From Tolypothrix sp. PCC 7910 (GTDB taxonomy: Bacteria > Cyanobacteriota > Cyanobacteriia > Cyanobacteriales > Nostocaceae): a DNA stretch of 64,000 nt. Positions 44,639-54,283 of the stretch are shown here, piece after piece; positions within the stretch are counted from its first letter, which is position 1, and each line of letters opens with the position of its first letter. The notes beneath the pieces were generated by a model. That model did not search any database. It saw only the letters and a list, made by a program, of their open reading frames with translations, and was not told where the DNA came from. The stretch spans positions 248,001 through 312,000 of the forward strand of contig NZ_CP050440.1 in NCBI RefSeq assembly GCF_011769525.1. The letters run 5' to 3'. The position numbers and the translations under genes were made by a program.

Positions 44639-44838
44639 AGTTCCTCTAGCAAAAAATTCGGGAACTCTAAACAATAATCATCTTGACTAAACACAGTCTC
44701 ACATTTTGACTTCTTTGTTGAAAGCATCTATCGGTTATGAATGAAACAAACCCTTTCCCTTTTTTACCCTTTCTCTTTCCCCCTATTCCCTTATTCCTCA
44801 AGATTCCCTAACATTCTCACTAAAGTTCTGTGCTTGTT

Positions 44839-47800
44839 ATGAAACGCTTCCCTTTTCCCCTACGCTTTTCAATTCCTGCGGTTTTAATTGTGTTTGGCAC
44901 AGTGTTAGGGCTGGTTTCTTTAAATCGAGAAATTGTTGACAGTAACCATAAAACTGAAGAAAACGCGACTCATTACGCGCAGTCATTGGGAAGTCAAATT
45001 GCAAGCATATTAGATTACCTTTACAGGGGAGGGGATGTAGAACAGGCTGAGATTGTCATTAGCCAATTGGGAAGTAACCCGCGATTGTCTTTGATTTTAG
45101 TAGTTAACGAGCAGGATCGCATTCTGCTGTCAAATAATTATGAATTACGCAAACGTCTGGTAAAGGATACAGAAGCCGCGCCTAATTTATCTAGATTTAC
45201 TACTGTAAGAGAGAAAATGGCTGGAGAAGTCACGCTTTCTCCAGATAGGCGCTTCCTCAGAGTAATTTATCCTGTGCTTTTGCAAGCCAAACCCGGAGAA
45301 ATCCGCCCTTCAAGAGTTGGTGTTTTGTTTTTAAAGTATGACTTGGTAAGTGAGAAGCAGGAAGCTTCGGCGGCGGCGGTGGGACGCACTGTGGTTTCTA
45401 GCTCAGTTTTAGCTTTATTTTGTATTGGCTTATGGTTCTTTTTTGACCTGACACTGACTCGTAGAGTAGACCATTTGGTTGCTGTTACTAAGAGGTTAGC
45501 CAATGGAGAATTCAACGTCCGTGCTGGTTTATCAGGCTCGGATGAACTTGCCCAAATTGCTACTGCTTTTGATCGCATGGCTGTAGGTATTCAGGAAAAT
45601 ACCAAAGCTTTGCGTCGCCAAAATGCCACCTTAAAAGCACAGCAAGAATCAGCGCTAGATGGCATTTTAATTATTGATGAAAACCGCAAAGTTGTCTCAT
45701 ACAATCAACAATTTTGTCAGTTATGGCAAATTACTCCAGAGATTGTAGAAAATGGCGATCGCCAAATTTTAGAATATACCCTTGCAAGTCTAGCCGACCC
45801 TGAAGAATTTTTGGAAAAGGTAGAGTATTTATATCAGCATCCGGAACTAGCTAGCCGTGATGAAATTACTTTTAAAGATGGACGGATTTTTGATCGCTAC
45901 TCTACCAGCGTCATGTCTCCTAGTGGTGAAGTTTACGGCAGAATTTGGTACTTCCGCGATATTAGCAATATTAGACAATCGGAGGCAGAAATTAAAAATG
46001 TACAAAGATTTTTGACCTCAATTATTGAAAATATTCCCAACATGATTTTTGTCAAAGATGCCAAAGACCTGAAGTTTGTGCAAATAAATAAAGCAGGTGA
46101 GGAACTGTTAGGTTATTCCCGAGAAGATTTACTCGGTAAGAGCGATTATGATTTCTTCCGTAAAGAAGAAGCTGATTTCTTTACTAGTAAAGATAGGGAT
46201 ATTTTGGCATCAGGTAGCATTTTAGATATTGCCGAAGAACCAATTCAAACTAGAAATTACGGCACCAGAATTTTACATACTAAGAAGTTACCAATTTTTG
46301 ATAATACAGGTAATCCCCAATATATAATGGGCATCTCGGAAGATATTACCGAGCGCAAACAAGCAGAAATTGAACTACAGCAGGCAAAAGAAGCCGCAGA
46401 AGCAGCGACTCAAGCTAAAAGCGATTTCCTTGCCAATATGAGCCATGAAATCCGCACGCCGATGAATGCGGTGATTGGGATGACGGGAATTTTGCTAGAT
46501 ACAAACCTGACTCCAGAACAACAAGATGCTGTAGAGACAATTCGCTCTAGTGGGGAAATTTTACTATCCTTAATTAATGACATTTTAGATTTCTCCAAAA
46601 TTGAATCGGGCAAATTGGAACTAGAAGCAGAACCTTTTGACTTGGTAAACTGCTTGAAAGAATCTATTGCTTTACTAGCTAATAGTGCCGCAGCTAAAGG
46701 ATTAGAAATTAGCTATCATTTTGCCGCCGATGTACCCAAAATGATTGTTGGGGATGTAACTCGGTTACGTCAGATTTTAGTTAATTTACTGAGTAATGCG
46801 ATTAAATTTACTCACAATGGCAGCGTTAATGTCACAGTTACAGCCCAAATGAGAAATTTACCAGTTGGTTCTGCTGCTGTGCCTTATCAGCTACAATTTG
46901 CTGTGCGCGATACAGGCATTGGCATTCCCACAGAAAAATTGAATCGCTTATTTCAATCCTTCAGCCAAGTAGATTCTTCCACAACTCGCCGCTATGGTGG
47001 CACAGGTTTAGGATTAGCTATTAGTCGCCAACTCAGCGAATTGATGGGCGGTAAAATGTGGGTGGAAAGTCAACAAGGAGAAGGATCTACTTTTCATTTC
47101 ACCATCGTCGCCCCTGTTGCTTACTCTGTCGTCACAACAGAAACTAATGGACAATTAACTGCTACCCAAAAAAGTACCCAGTTAAATCAATCGTACTCAG
47201 TCAATTCTGCGATCGCAGAATCATCTTCTCTAAGAATCCTCTTAGCAGAAGATCATCCAGTCAATCAGAAACTGGCAGTATTGATGCTCAAACAACTAGG
47301 GTATCGCGCCGATGTTGTGAGTAACGGGGTAGAAGTTTTAGCAGCAGTGCAGAAGTTGCGTTATGACGTAATTTTAATGGATGTGCAAATGCCAGAAATG
47401 GGCGGTATCGAAGCCACTCAGGTAATTTGTTCCAAGTATCCCGCCGATTCTCGTCCCCGCATTATTGCCATGACAGCCCGGGCGCTACAAGGCGACAAAG
47501 AAGAATGTCTCAGCGCCGGGATGGATGATTACATCACCAAACCAATCCGTATTCAAGCACTGGCTCAAGCTTTAAGTCGATGTTTACCAATAGCGGCGAG
47601 TAATAGCACTCAACCTACCCAAGGACATCAAAAGCAACCGCAAAAAGAGATTACAGAGGTAGAATTAGCAGTAATTAATCCCAAGGCTTTGCAACAGATT
47701 CAGCAAATTGCTGCCAAAGATGGTAAGAGATTCCTTGTAGAAATGATTGATTGCTATTTAGAAGATTCCCCCCAATTACTGCAACAAATCAAAATAGCCA

Positions 47801-48021
47801 TTGCTCAAGGAGATGGCAAGACTTTATATCGCCTAGCCCATAGCTGGAAATCAAGCAGCGACTATCTAGGAGCCACTAAGCTAGCAAATCTCTGCCGCGA
47901 ACTAGAAGCGGTAGCCTCTACCGGAATCACCAATGTTAAAGACAAAATACAGCAGTTAGAAACTGAGTTTGTCAAGGTTCAAGCAGCATTGCAGCAAGAG
48001 AGGGGAAAGTGTTTGAGGTAA
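44839..48021 (+). CDS. Large hybrid histidine kinase (HAMP-PAS-PAS-HisKA-HATPase-REC-Hpt)
   Basis: 1060 residues. Membrane helix (about 8-27), periplasmic sensor (about 28-180), second helix (about 186-210), HAMP (about 210-262), PAS (about 270-380), PAS/PAC (about 385-505), HisKA with [13 protein letters not shown] (about 538-550), HATPase with [12 protein letters not shown], a receiver with [10 protein letters not shown] and [10 protein letters not shown] (phospho-acceptor Asp about 845), and a C-terminal Hpt with [13 protein letters not shown] (His about 1005). This is a complete internal phosphorelay ending in Hpt, so a separate response regulator must exist elsewhere. It follows an orphan binding protein. 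ATG 44839 is preferred over GTG 44830. Confidence 0.93.
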   Translation: MKRFPFPLRFSIPAVLIVFGTVLGLVSLNREIVDSNHKTEENATHYAQSLGSQIASILDYLYRGGDVEQAEIVISQLGSNPRLSLILVVNEQDRILLSNNYELRKRLVKDTEAAPNLSRFTTVREKMAGEVTLSPDRRFLRVIYPVLLQAKPGEIRPSRVGVLFLKYDLVSEKQEASAAAVGRTVVSSSVLALFCIGLWFFFDLTLTRRVDHLVAVTKRLANGEFNVRAGLSGSDELAQIATAFDRMAVGIQENTKALRRQNATLKAQQESALDGILIIDENRKVVSYNQQFCQLWQITPEIVENGDRQILEYTLASLADPEEFLEKVEYLYQHPELASRDEITFKDGRIFDRYSTSVMSPSGEVYGRIWYFRDISNIRQSEAEIKNVQRFLTSIIENIPNMIFVKDAKDLKFVQINKAGEELLGYSREDLLGKSDYDFFRKEEADFFTSKDRDILASGSILDIAEEPIQTRNYGTRILHTKKLPIFDNTGNPQYIMGISEDITERKQAEIELQQAKEAAEAATQAKSDFLANMSHEIRTPMNAVIGMTGILLDTNLTPEQQDAVETIRSSGEILLSLINDILDFSKIESGKLELEAEPFDLVNCLKESIALLANSAAAKGLEISYHFAADVPKMIVGDVTRLRQILVNLLSNAIKFTHNGSVNVTVTAQMRNLPVGSAAVPYQLQFAVRDTGIGIPTEKLNRLFQSFSQVDSSTTRRYGGTGLGLAISRQLSELMGGKMWVESQQGEGSTFHFTIVAPVAYSVVTTETNGQLTATQKSTQLNQSYSVNSAIAESSSLRILLAEDHPVNQKLAVLMLKQLGYRADVVSNGVEVLAAVQKLRYDVILMDVQMPEMGGIEATQVICSKYPADSRPRIIAMTARALQGDKEECLSAGMDDYITKPIRIQALAQALSRCLPIAASNSTQPTQGHQKQPQKEITEVELAVINPKALQQIQQIAAKDGKRFLVEMIDCYLEDSPQLLQQIKIAIAQGDGKTLYRLAHSWKSSSDYLGATKLANLCRELEAVASTGITNVKDKIQQLETEFVKVQAALQQERGKCLR

Positions 48022-48134
48022 TGGGGCATTGGGCATTGGTAATTGGTAATTGGTAATTGGTAATTGGAATGCCTCTTATTTTCCAATACACTTGGGTTAA
48101 GCTCATTAGCAATTGATTTGTCACTTATTAAAGA

Positions 48135-48215
48135 AGCCAGAAGAATTGGGGGATTCTCCCCCAAACCCCCGATTGTGTGACGGTTGCGTCCCCCAAACCC
48201 CCTCCAAAATTATTG
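48135..48215 (+). repeat. Dispersed C-rich repeat of about 80 bp, copy 2
   Basis: Same orientation and nearly the same sequence as 17235-17315; one of the few changes is GATTGTGTGACGG for GATTGGGTGACGG. Confidence 0.85.
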
Positions 48216-48437
48216 TTCTGTTTGTTTGTTGAGTAATACCAATTTTTCAAATGGGGATAACCCTGATCATAATTGATGGTGTAAATCAGCCATTTTAAAT
48301 CCATGAAATGCTTAGGCTGTTTTAATTTTGAATTTTTAGTTCCTTGCAGTGGTAATGGTTTCGCCCTTTCCTTTTCCCTAAACCGACAAGTTGGGTAGTA
48401 TGTTGACAACTCAGTGTTAAGGATTGTAATGTAATAT

Positions 48438-48455
48438 ATAACGAGCGTTCGATAT
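48438..48455. promoter_or_regulatory. Predicted TetR operator, site 1
   Basis: ATAACGAGCGTTCGATAT: half-sites ATAACGA and TCGATAT around 4 bp, 15 bp upstream of the tetR start codon, overlapping a likely -10 (TATATA). The same motif recurs at 50574-50591. Position suggests autorepression. Confidence 0.6.
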
Positions 48456-48469
48456 AAATAATCTCAATT

Positions 48470-49045
48470 ATGCCCAAGATTGTTGATCATGAACAATACC
48501 GCAAGGAACTGCTCGGCAAGTGCTTCGATTTATTTGCTCAGAAGGGTTACAGTGCTATCACCATGAGGCAGATTGCTCAAGGTTTAAAGGTTTCTACTGG
48601 GACACTGTATCACTATTTTCCCAGTAAACAAGCTTTATTTGAGCAATTACTAGAAGAGATTTGTCAGCAAGATGTGACGCTAGCATTAGCAGATTTAGGG
48701 GGAAAGAAGCCGATACCAGAGGCGATGGAAGTATTGGCAAGATATTTAGTAAAAAACGAAGATTATTTTATTAAGTGGACTTACATCTGGGTTGATTTTT
48801 GTCAGCATCAAGACTCGAAAACAATTCAAAGTAGTGGTGTATTGAAGCGTACTAATCAACGATATCAACAAGCAGTTTATGAGTTTTTAGGTATTGAAGA
48901 TCCTGTTTTAGCTTCCTTTGTATTGAGTTTTGTCAATGGCTTAATTTTGGAAAAATTATGGGGTGATGAAACAATTGATTTTCACGAACAATGTGCATTG
49001 TTGGGGAAAATGCTGATGGGATATTTGGTGGTTGGGGATGGGTAA
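48470..49045 (+). CDS. TetR family transcriptional regulator
   Basis: 191 residues. The N-terminal TetR helix-turn-helix spans about 9-55 (LLGKCFDLFAQKGYSAITMR then IAQGLKVSTGTLYHYFPSKQALFEQLL). The C-terminal helical ligand domain is unassigned. It heads a same-strand set with DevB, DUF2834, DevC and DevA genes, so it is probably their repressor. Operator-like palindromes are upstream of its own gene and upstream of the DUF2834 gene. Confidence 0.92.
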   Translation: MPKIVDHEQYRKELLGKCFDLFAQKGYSAITMRQIAQGLKVSTGTLYHYFPSKQALFEQLLEEICQQDVTLALADLGGKKPIPEAMEVLARYLVKNEDYFIKWTYIWVDFCQHQDSKTIQSSGVLKRTNQRYQQAVYEFLGIEDPVLASFVLSFVNGLILEKLWGDETIDFHEQCALLGKMLMGYLVVGDG

Positions 49046-49074
49046 TGGGTAATGGGTAATGGGTAATTGGGAAG

Positions 49075-49209
49075 AATAAGTAGGTCTGCGAAATTAAAGA
49101 TAACTGCCTGAGGCTGTCATTTGTCCTTGGTCATTGGTCATTAGTAAGGATTTCAAGCCTATTTACGTTTGTTAACATAGTTTGGTTTATTTCCACTGAC
49201 TTACTTATT
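49075..49209 (-). mobile_element. 135-bp MITE-like element, copy 2 (inverted)
   Basis: Reverse orientation relative to 32958-33092, same length, few differences, same terminal inverted repeats (AATAAGTAGGTCTGCG and reverse AATAAGTAAGTCAGTG). It fills most of the 219-bp gap between tetR and devB and so may affect read-through or bring a promoter. Confidence 0.8.
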
Positions 49210-49264
49210 TATATCTCGCGCATACAACTTTCTGCAAAATCTAAAATTCAAAATCTCAAATGGT

Positions 49265-50554
49265 ATGAGTTATAGGCTGTTATTAAAACCAAAAAATAAA
49301 GGGGTAATTGCATTAGTAATTGCGGCTACTGCGATTACAGGGACAATTGCTGTTTATGCTGTTTCTCAATTTGGACAGTTCGGTAAAACAGCGTCATCGG
49401 AAACGGTTCCAACTGCGTCAGTTGTGCAGAAAGTAACTGCTTTAGGGAGGCTACAACCAGAAGCCGAAGTAATTAAGTTGTCTGCACCGTTAGCTTTAGA
49501 TGGCGATCGCATTTCCCAAATTTTGGTTCAAGAAGGCGATCGCGTGAAAGCTGGGCAAGTTATCGCAATTTTAGATTCGCGCGATCGCTTGCAAACGGCG
49601 GTACTACAAGCGCAAAAACAAGTGCAAGTCGCCCAAGCGAAACTCGCGCAAGTAAAAGCGGGGGCGAAAACTGGCGAAATTCAGGCACAGCAAGCCACTG
49701 TGGAACGTTTACAGGCGCAATCTATTGGCGATCGCCAAAGTCAAGAAGAAGCGATCGCGCGGATAGAGGCACAATGGCAAGGAGATAGCATCGCCCAGGC
49801 TGCGACAATTAAAAAACTTACAGCTGAACTCAACAACGCCCAAGCGGAATATCTGCGTTACCAACAATTATATAAAGATGGGGCGATTTCTAATTCTGCA
49901 TTTGACAGTAAGCGTTTAAGTGTGGAAACCACCAAACAGCAACTTGATGAAGCCCAAGCTGTTCTCAACCGCATTAATACGACTGCGAAGAGACAAATCG
50001 CCGAAGCCAAAGTAGGGCTTAACCGCATTAACGCCACTGGTAACAAGCAAATTAGCGAAGCCAAAGCCACACTTAACAGTATTGCCGAAGTCCGTCCTGT
50101 GGATGTCGCTGCAGCTCAAACGGAAGTTGAAAATGCGATCGCATCTCTCAAACGCGCCCAAACTGACTTAGCTGCAGCGTATATTAAAGCACCAACAGCC
50201 GGGCAAATTCTTAAAATACATTATCGTGCTGGGGAGAAAATCGGGGATTCTGGTATCGCAGACTTTGCCCAAACTAACCAAATGATCGCAGTTGCAGAAG
50301 TCTATCAAAGCGATATTAACAAAGTAAAACTGGGACAACAAGCAGTAATTAGTGGTCAAGCGTTTACTGGAGAACTGCGCGGTCAGGTTTCTCAGATAGG
50401 CTTACAGGTAAATCGGCAAAATGTTTTTAGCAACCAACCAGGAGAAAACCTTGATAGCCGAGTGATTGAGGTAAAAATCCGTCTCAATAGAGAAGATAGC
50501 AAGCGAGTGGCAGGTTTTACGAATTTGCAGGTACAGACAGCTATTGAACTATAA
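49265..50554 (+). CDS. devB: DevB/HlyD-type membrane fusion protein
   Basis: 429-residue periplasmic adaptor. N-terminal membrane helix (about 15-36), a lipoyl/barrel half (about 55-115; GRLQPEAEVIKL, QEGDRVKAGQVIAILDS), a long coiled-coil hairpin (about 115-285, with alpha-helical heptads rich in Ala/Gln) and the closing half (AYIKAPTAGQILKIHYRAGEK, about 300-322). It links an inner-membrane ABC transporter to a TolC-like outer-membrane channel. DevBCA exporters in Anabaena carry heterocyst glycolipids. Here the TetR context suggests one of the paralogous, stress-inducible sets rather than the developmental one. Confidence 0.9.
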   Translation: MSYRLLLKPKNKGVIALVIAATAITGTIAVYAVSQFGQFGKTASSETVPTASVVQKVTALGRLQPEAEVIKLSAPLALDGDRISQILVQEGDRVKAGQVIAILDSRDRLQTAVLQAQKQVQVAQAKLAQVKAGAKTGEIQAQQATVERLQAQSIGDRQSQEEAIARIEAQWQGDSIAQAATIKKLTAELNNAQAEYLRYQQLYKDGAISNSAFDSKRLSVETTKQQLDEAQAVLNRINTTAKRQIAEAKVGLNRINATGNKQISEAKATLNSIAEVRPVDVAAAQTEVENAIASLKRAQTDLAAAYIKAPTAGQILKIHYRAGEKIGDSGIADFAQTNQMIAVAEVYQSDINKVKLGQQAVISGQAFTGELRGQVSQIGLQVNRQNVFSNQPGENLDSRVIEVKIRLNREDSKRVAGFTNLQVQTAIEL

Positions 50555-50573
50555 AGTTTGTTTAGCGCAAAGG

Positions 50574-50591
50574 ATAACGAATGTTCGATAT
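50574..50591. promoter_or_regulatory. Predicted TetR operator, site 2
   Basis: ATAACGAATGTTCGATAT, matching site 1 (48438-48455) in both half-sites and in the following TAAA. It lies 20 bp after the devB stop and 59 bp before the DUF2834 start, which suggests a second TetR-controlled promoter within the cluster. Confidence 0.6.
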
Positions 50592-50649
50592 AAAGTGAAT
50601 TTTGGCTAAATATTCCGGAAATCAGTAGTTCTCGAAGGTCAATGTCATC

Positions 50650-50991
50650 ATGATTCAAGTTATCTACCTTCTACTTTGTATTCTGGGTTTCGTTTTACCT
50701 TACTCGCAATTCCTGCCTTTTGTTTTAGAACACGGGCTAGATATCAAGCTATTTTGGCAACAGCTATTTGCTAATCAGATTTCTGGCTTTTTTGGCATGG
50801 ATGTGATTGTTTCATCTCTAACTTTTTGGACATTGATATTTTGGGAAGGGACACGTCTAAAAATGCAAAATCTCTGGGTTTACGTCCTATGTAATCTTTT
50901 AGTCGGCATTTCTTTCGGGTTGCCTTTATTTCTATTAATGCGGCAACGCCAGTTAGCACAAGCAGCTGAACATCAATTTATTAAGGGATAA
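50650..50991 (+). CDS. DUF2834 small membrane protein
   Basis: 113 residues with three membrane helices (about 3-22, 48-66, 75-96). The order of motifs (YLLLCILGFVLPYSQFLPF, FGMDVIVSSLTFW, NLLVGISFGLPLFLLMR) fits DUF2834. Its stop overlaps the first devC start by one base (TAATG), so the two are translationally coupled. Role within the exporter operon unknown; DUF2834 genes are often found near DevC/DevA. Confidence 0.82.
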   Translation: MIQVIYLLLCILGFVLPYSQFLPFVLEHGLDIKLFWQQLFANQISGFFGMDVIVSSLTFWTLIFWEGTRLKMQNLWVYVLCNLLVGISFGLPLFLLMRQRQLAQAAEHQFIKG

Positions 50992-52160
50992 TGATGTTAT
51001 CTAAATTCTTCCGCAAAACACCGCTAGCTTGGCGGCAGTTAATGAAAGAAAAAACCCGTCTAGCAATAGCAGTGTCAGGTATTGCTTTTGCCGATATGCT
51101 GATGTTTATTCAGTTAGGTTTTGAAGGGGCGCTGTTTGATGCAGCCGTCAAACCTCATCGGAATTTACAGGCAGATTTAGTTTTAATTAATCCGCAATTT
51201 CAAACTTTATTTTCAGTAAAAAGCTTTTCTCGTGAGCGATTGTATCAAACATTAAGTTATGAAGGCGTACAGTCGATAAATTCTGTTTACATTAGCACCG
51301 GACAATGGCGAAATCCCCAAACAAGACTTGATCGGGCAATTTTGGTGTGGGGTATTGATCCCGCAAAACCAGCTTTTTTATTCCCGGAAGTTCAGAAACA
51401 CCAAAATGATTTGAAACAGTTATATCAAGTCATGTTTGATCAAGCTGGTAGGCCGGAATATGGGGATGTTGGCACTATTTTTAACAAAACAGGTAGCTTT
51501 GAAACCGAATTAAATGGTAAAGCCATCAATGTCAAAGGTGTATTTAGTAATGGTGCTTCCTTTGCTGCGGATGGGAATGTAATTGCTAGTGACTCTACCT
51601 TTTTACAACTTTTCTCTGACCGCAAAGCGGATCAAATTGAGGTAGGCTTAATTACTCTTAAGCCTGGTGCAAATCCTGAACAAGTGCGATCGCAATTAGC
51701 AGCTGGTTTACCTAATGATGTCTTAGTTCTGACGACTGAAGGATTTGCCCAAATTGAAAAAAGTTACTGGGCCAATGGTACTGGTATTGGCTTTATTTTC
51801 GGCTTGGGTGTAGGAGTCGGGTTTATTGTTGGGATTGTAATTGTCTATCAAATCCTGTATTCCGATGTCTCAGAACACTTACCAGAATACGCCACTCTCA
51901 AAGCAATGGGTTATAGCGATCGCTATTTATTAGGAGTGCTGTTACAAGAAGCATTATTTTTAGCTTGCTTAGGTTTTTTACCCTCATTTTTTCTCTCTTT
52001 GGGACTTTATCAATTAACCTACGCTGCAACATTATTGCCCATTTTCATGAAAGTAGACCGGGCAATCACCGTCTTTATTTTGACCATCATCATGTGTACT
52101 TTTTCAGGTGCGATCGCCATGCGAAAATTACGCGCCGCCGACCCCGCCGATATTTTTTAA
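50991..52160 (+). CDS. devC: DevC-type FtsX-like ABC permease
   Basis: 389 residues. N-terminal helix (about 22-45), a large periplasmic domain (about 50-260) and three C-terminal helices (about 265-290, 315-345, 350-375) in the MacB/FtsX pattern. The FRKTPLAWRQLMKEKTRLA opening is typical of DevC. Start ATG 50991 overlaps the preceding stop; ATG 50994 is equally possible. It forms the membrane part of the exporter with DevA and DevB. Confidence 0.92.
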   Translation: MMLSKFFRKTPLAWRQLMKEKTRLAIAVSGIAFADMLMFIQLGFEGALFDAAVKPHRNLQADLVLINPQFQTLFSVKSFSRERLYQTLSYEGVQSINSVYISTGQWRNPQTRLDRAILVWGIDPAKPAFLFPEVQKHQNDLKQLYQVMFDQAGRPEYGDVGTIFNKTGSFETELNGKAINVKGVFSNGASFAADGNVIASDSTFLQLFSDRKADQIEVGLITLKPGANPEQVRSQLAAGLPNDVLVLTTEGFAQIEKSYWANGTGIGFIFGLGVGVGFIVGIVIVYQILYSDVSEHLPEYATLKAMGYSDRYLLGVLLQEALFLACLGFLPSFFLSLGLYQLTYAATLLPIFMKVDRAITVFILTIIMCTFSGAIAMRKLRAADPADIF

Positions 52161-52178
52161 TTTCCTTAACTCTTGTAC

Positions 52179-52198
52179 AGACGCGATTCATCGCGTCT
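52179..52198. repeat. 20-bp palindromic repeat, copy 3
   Basis: AGACGCGATTCATCGCGTCT within the 68-bp gap between devC and devA, where it could form a hairpin in the operon mRNA. Confidence 0.85.
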
Positions 52199-52228
52199 CC
52201 CCAACGACCCTTAACTCTTATTAATATT

Positions 52229-52942
52229 ATGCTTTCCGAAACTACATCCACTACTTTAGCTTTAAAACCAGTAATTAATATTAGTAACCTCAATCATTAC
52301 TTTGGTGAAGGTTCGCTGAAAAAACAAGTTTTATTTGATATTAATTTAGAAATTCAAGCTGGTGAAATTGTGATTATGACTGGCCCCTCTGGTTCAGGTA
52401 AAACTACTTTGTTGACTCTGATGGGTGGACTGCGATCCGCACAATCAGGTAGTTTAACAATCTTAGGAGAAGAAATTTGTGGTGCTAGTAAAAAGCAGTT
52501 AACTAAGCTACGCCGCCAGATTGGGTATATTTTTCAAGCCCATAATCTCATGTCATTTTTGACAGCTAAAGAAAACGTGCGGATGTCTCTAGAGTTACAT
52601 GATGAGTTTCTGCATGAGGACATCGACAAGAAAGCGATCGCCATGCTGGAAAGTGTAGGATTAGGACACCGTGTAGATTATTACGCAGAAAGTCTTTCTG
52701 GGGGACAAAAACAACGGGTTGCGATCGCCCGTGCATTAGTCAGCCATCCTAAAATTGTGCTAGCAGATGAACCCACAGCCGCACTCGATAAAAAGTCAGG
52801 ACGTGATGTAGTAGAGTTAATGCAAAAATTAGCGAAAGAACAAGGCTGTACAATTTTGCTGGTTACCCATGATAACCGCATCCTTGATATTGCCGATCGC
52901 ATTATTTATATGGAAGATGGGCAATTAAAAAATAATTCGTAA
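52229..52942 (+). CDS. devA: DevA-type ABC ATPase
   Basis: 237-residue ATPase of the LolD/MacB class. Walker A GPSGSGKTTLL (about 53-63), signature LSGGQKQRVAIARAL (about 156-170), Walker B IVLADEPTAALD (about 176-187) and the switch His in VTHD are intact. ATG 52229 is chosen since it fits the domain start; a longer frame from 51965 overlaps devC out of frame. Energises DevB-DevC. Confidence 0.93.
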   Translation: MLSETTSTTLALKPVINISNLNHYFGEGSLKKQVLFDINLEIQAGEIVIMTGPSGSGKTTLLTLMGGLRSAQSGSLTILGEEICGASKKQLTKLRRQIGYIFQAHNLMSFLTAKENVRMSLELHDEFLHEDIDKKAIAMLESVGLGHRVDYYAESLSGGQKQRVAIARALVSHPKIVLADEPTAALDKKSGRDVVELMQKLAKEQGCTILLVTHDNRILDIADRIIYMEDGQLKNNS

Positions 52943-53119
52943 TTTAACCTATTCCTTAACTACAAAATAAAGGTAAAAATTTAATTATCTTGCTTTGACG
53001 TATTGTCAAATATTGACAGATACATTAACTCACAGTAATGTCTTTGGAGTTATCATAGCAGTTTAGTTAATCCAGTCGTTTGCTACTTTAAAGAGAGTTG
53101 AGGAGTAGAAAAATAATAA

Positions 53120-53773
53120 ATGTCATTTAATAACTTATTTACGGCTGGCGGCGTGGTCATGTGGCCGCTACTGGGGTTTTCGGTGTTGGCGGTAGCGCTA
53201 ATTATTGAACGAGTGAAGTTTTGGATTAAGATAAATACTCGCCAAAATCGCGTAGTGCGAGAGGTATTACAGCTTTATCGGTTAGATAATGTAGTTGGCG
53301 CTTTAGATAAGTTGCAGCAAAATTCAGATTTACCGATGTCGCGAATTTTTCTCGCCGCTTTGGAATTAGAAGAACCAACCCCAGAGGAATTTCGTTTAGC
53401 ATTAGAAAGCGAATCACAAGCCGAAATTCCCTTATTCAAGCGCTTCCAAAACATTTTTGATACTATCATCGGTCTTGCACCGCTATTAGGGCTTCTTGGT
53501 ACTGTTTTAGGATTAATTACTTCATTTGCTTCCTTAGATATCGGTGATGTTGGTGGTACAAAAACATCAGGCGTAACTAGTGGGATTAGTGAAGCCTTAG
53601 TATCTACAGCCTCAGGATTAGTAGTTGCTATCTTCACACTTTTCTTTGCCAATACCTTCCGGGGACTATATTTGCGCCAAATCGCTTGGATTCAAGAGTA
53701 TGGCGGTCAGTTAGAATTGCTTTACCGCCGTCGCTATGAACGAGGAGAGAAACCCTATGCGCCTACCAGATGA
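53120..53773 (+). CDS. exbB: ExbB/TolQ/MotA-type proton channel protein
   Basis: 217 residues with three membrane helices (about 10-30, 112-140, 155-178). The conserved TolQ region FDTIIGLAPLLGLLGTVLGLI (about 111-131) and a Thr/Ser-rich TM3 (SGISEALVSTASGLVVAIF) are present. With ExbD it converts proton motive force to energise TonB-dependent outer-membrane transport or an analogous process. GAGTTGAGGAGTAG before ATG 53120 is a good ribosome site. The end overlaps exbD by 17 bp. Confidence 0.9.
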   Translation: MSFNNLFTAGGVVMWPLLGFSVLAVALIIERVKFWIKINTRQNRVVREVLQLYRLDNVVGALDKLQQNSDLPMSRIFLAALELEEPTPEEFRLALESESQAEIPLFKRFQNIFDTIIGLAPLLGLLGTVLGLITSFASLDIGDVGGTKTSGVTSGISEALVSTASGLVVAIFTLFFANTFRGLYLRQIAWIQEYGGQLELLYRRRYERGEKPYAPTR

Positions 53774-54161
53774 ACCCGATTTACCAGCCCAAATTAATAT
53801 CGTGCCGATGATCGATGTCATCTTCGCGATTTTGACATTTTTTATCATGTCAACCCTGTTTTTAACTCGGTCTGAAGGGTTACCAGTTAATTTACCCAAA
53901 GCTGGTTCTGCACAACAACAAAAATCCAGTGAACCGATTAATGTCACAGTAGACGCAACGGGAAAAATTAGCGTCAATCGCAAACAAATTGACCTGAATG
54001 TGTTATCAGCACAAGTACGTACATTGATGGGTGATAAGCAAGAAGCATTGGTAGTAATTAACGCCGATGAACGAGTTAGTCACGGTCAGGTAGTGGCTGT
54101 CATGGATAATTTACGTCAGGTACAAGGTGCTAAATTAGCGATCGCCACCCAAAAACCATAA
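53757..54161 (+). CDS. exbD: ExbD/TolR-type protein
   Basis: 134 residues. One N-terminal membrane helix (about 17-37, VIFAILTFFIMSTLFL) preceded by the conserved INIVPMIDVIF with the essential Asp in the membrane. The rest is the periplasmic TolR-like domain (ADERVSHGQVVAVMDNLRQ). ATG 53757 is preferred over 53736 because GAGGAGAG (53742-53749) lies 7 nt upstream of it. Overlaps exbB. No tonB gene is adjacent. Confidence 0.9.
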   Translation: MRLPDEPDLPAQINIVPMIDVIFAILTFFIMSTLFLTRSEGLPVNLPKAGSAQQQKSSEPINVTVDATGKISVNRKQIDLNVLSAQVRTLMGDKQEALVVINADERVSHGQVVAVMDNLRQVQGAKLAIATQKP

Positions 54162-54194
54162 TAATAAACAGGTAATTATAAGAAGAATCTGACA

Positions 54195-54230
54195 AATCGT
54201 AGGGGCACAAAATTTTGTACCCCTACGATT
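54195..54230. terminator. 36-bp near-perfect palindrome after exbD
   Basis: AATCGTAGGGG-CACAAAATTTTGTA-CCCCTACGATT, one mismatched pair. 33 bp after the exbD stop. It can fold into a long hairpin and may terminate the exb transcript, but is also a known kind of dispersed repeat in such genomes. Confidence 0.55.
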
Positions 54231-54283
54231 AATTTTATATGTTGCTGCAAACTCCTAAACAAATGGAAAATCAGGCTTTCTTA

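Larger units (their letters stand above)
48022..48469. other. 448-bp region before tetR with repeats and operator
   Basis: Contains GGTAATT heptamers (about 48036-48066), the C-rich dispersed repeat (48135-48215) and, next to the tetR start, the palindrome at 48438-48455. No ORF is supported. Confidence 0.6.

Noticed and set aside
51965-52228. N-terminal extension of the DevA frame
   Set aside because: It overlaps devC out of frame, is rich in Arg/His/Phe unlike the family, and ATG 52229 fits DevA proteins.
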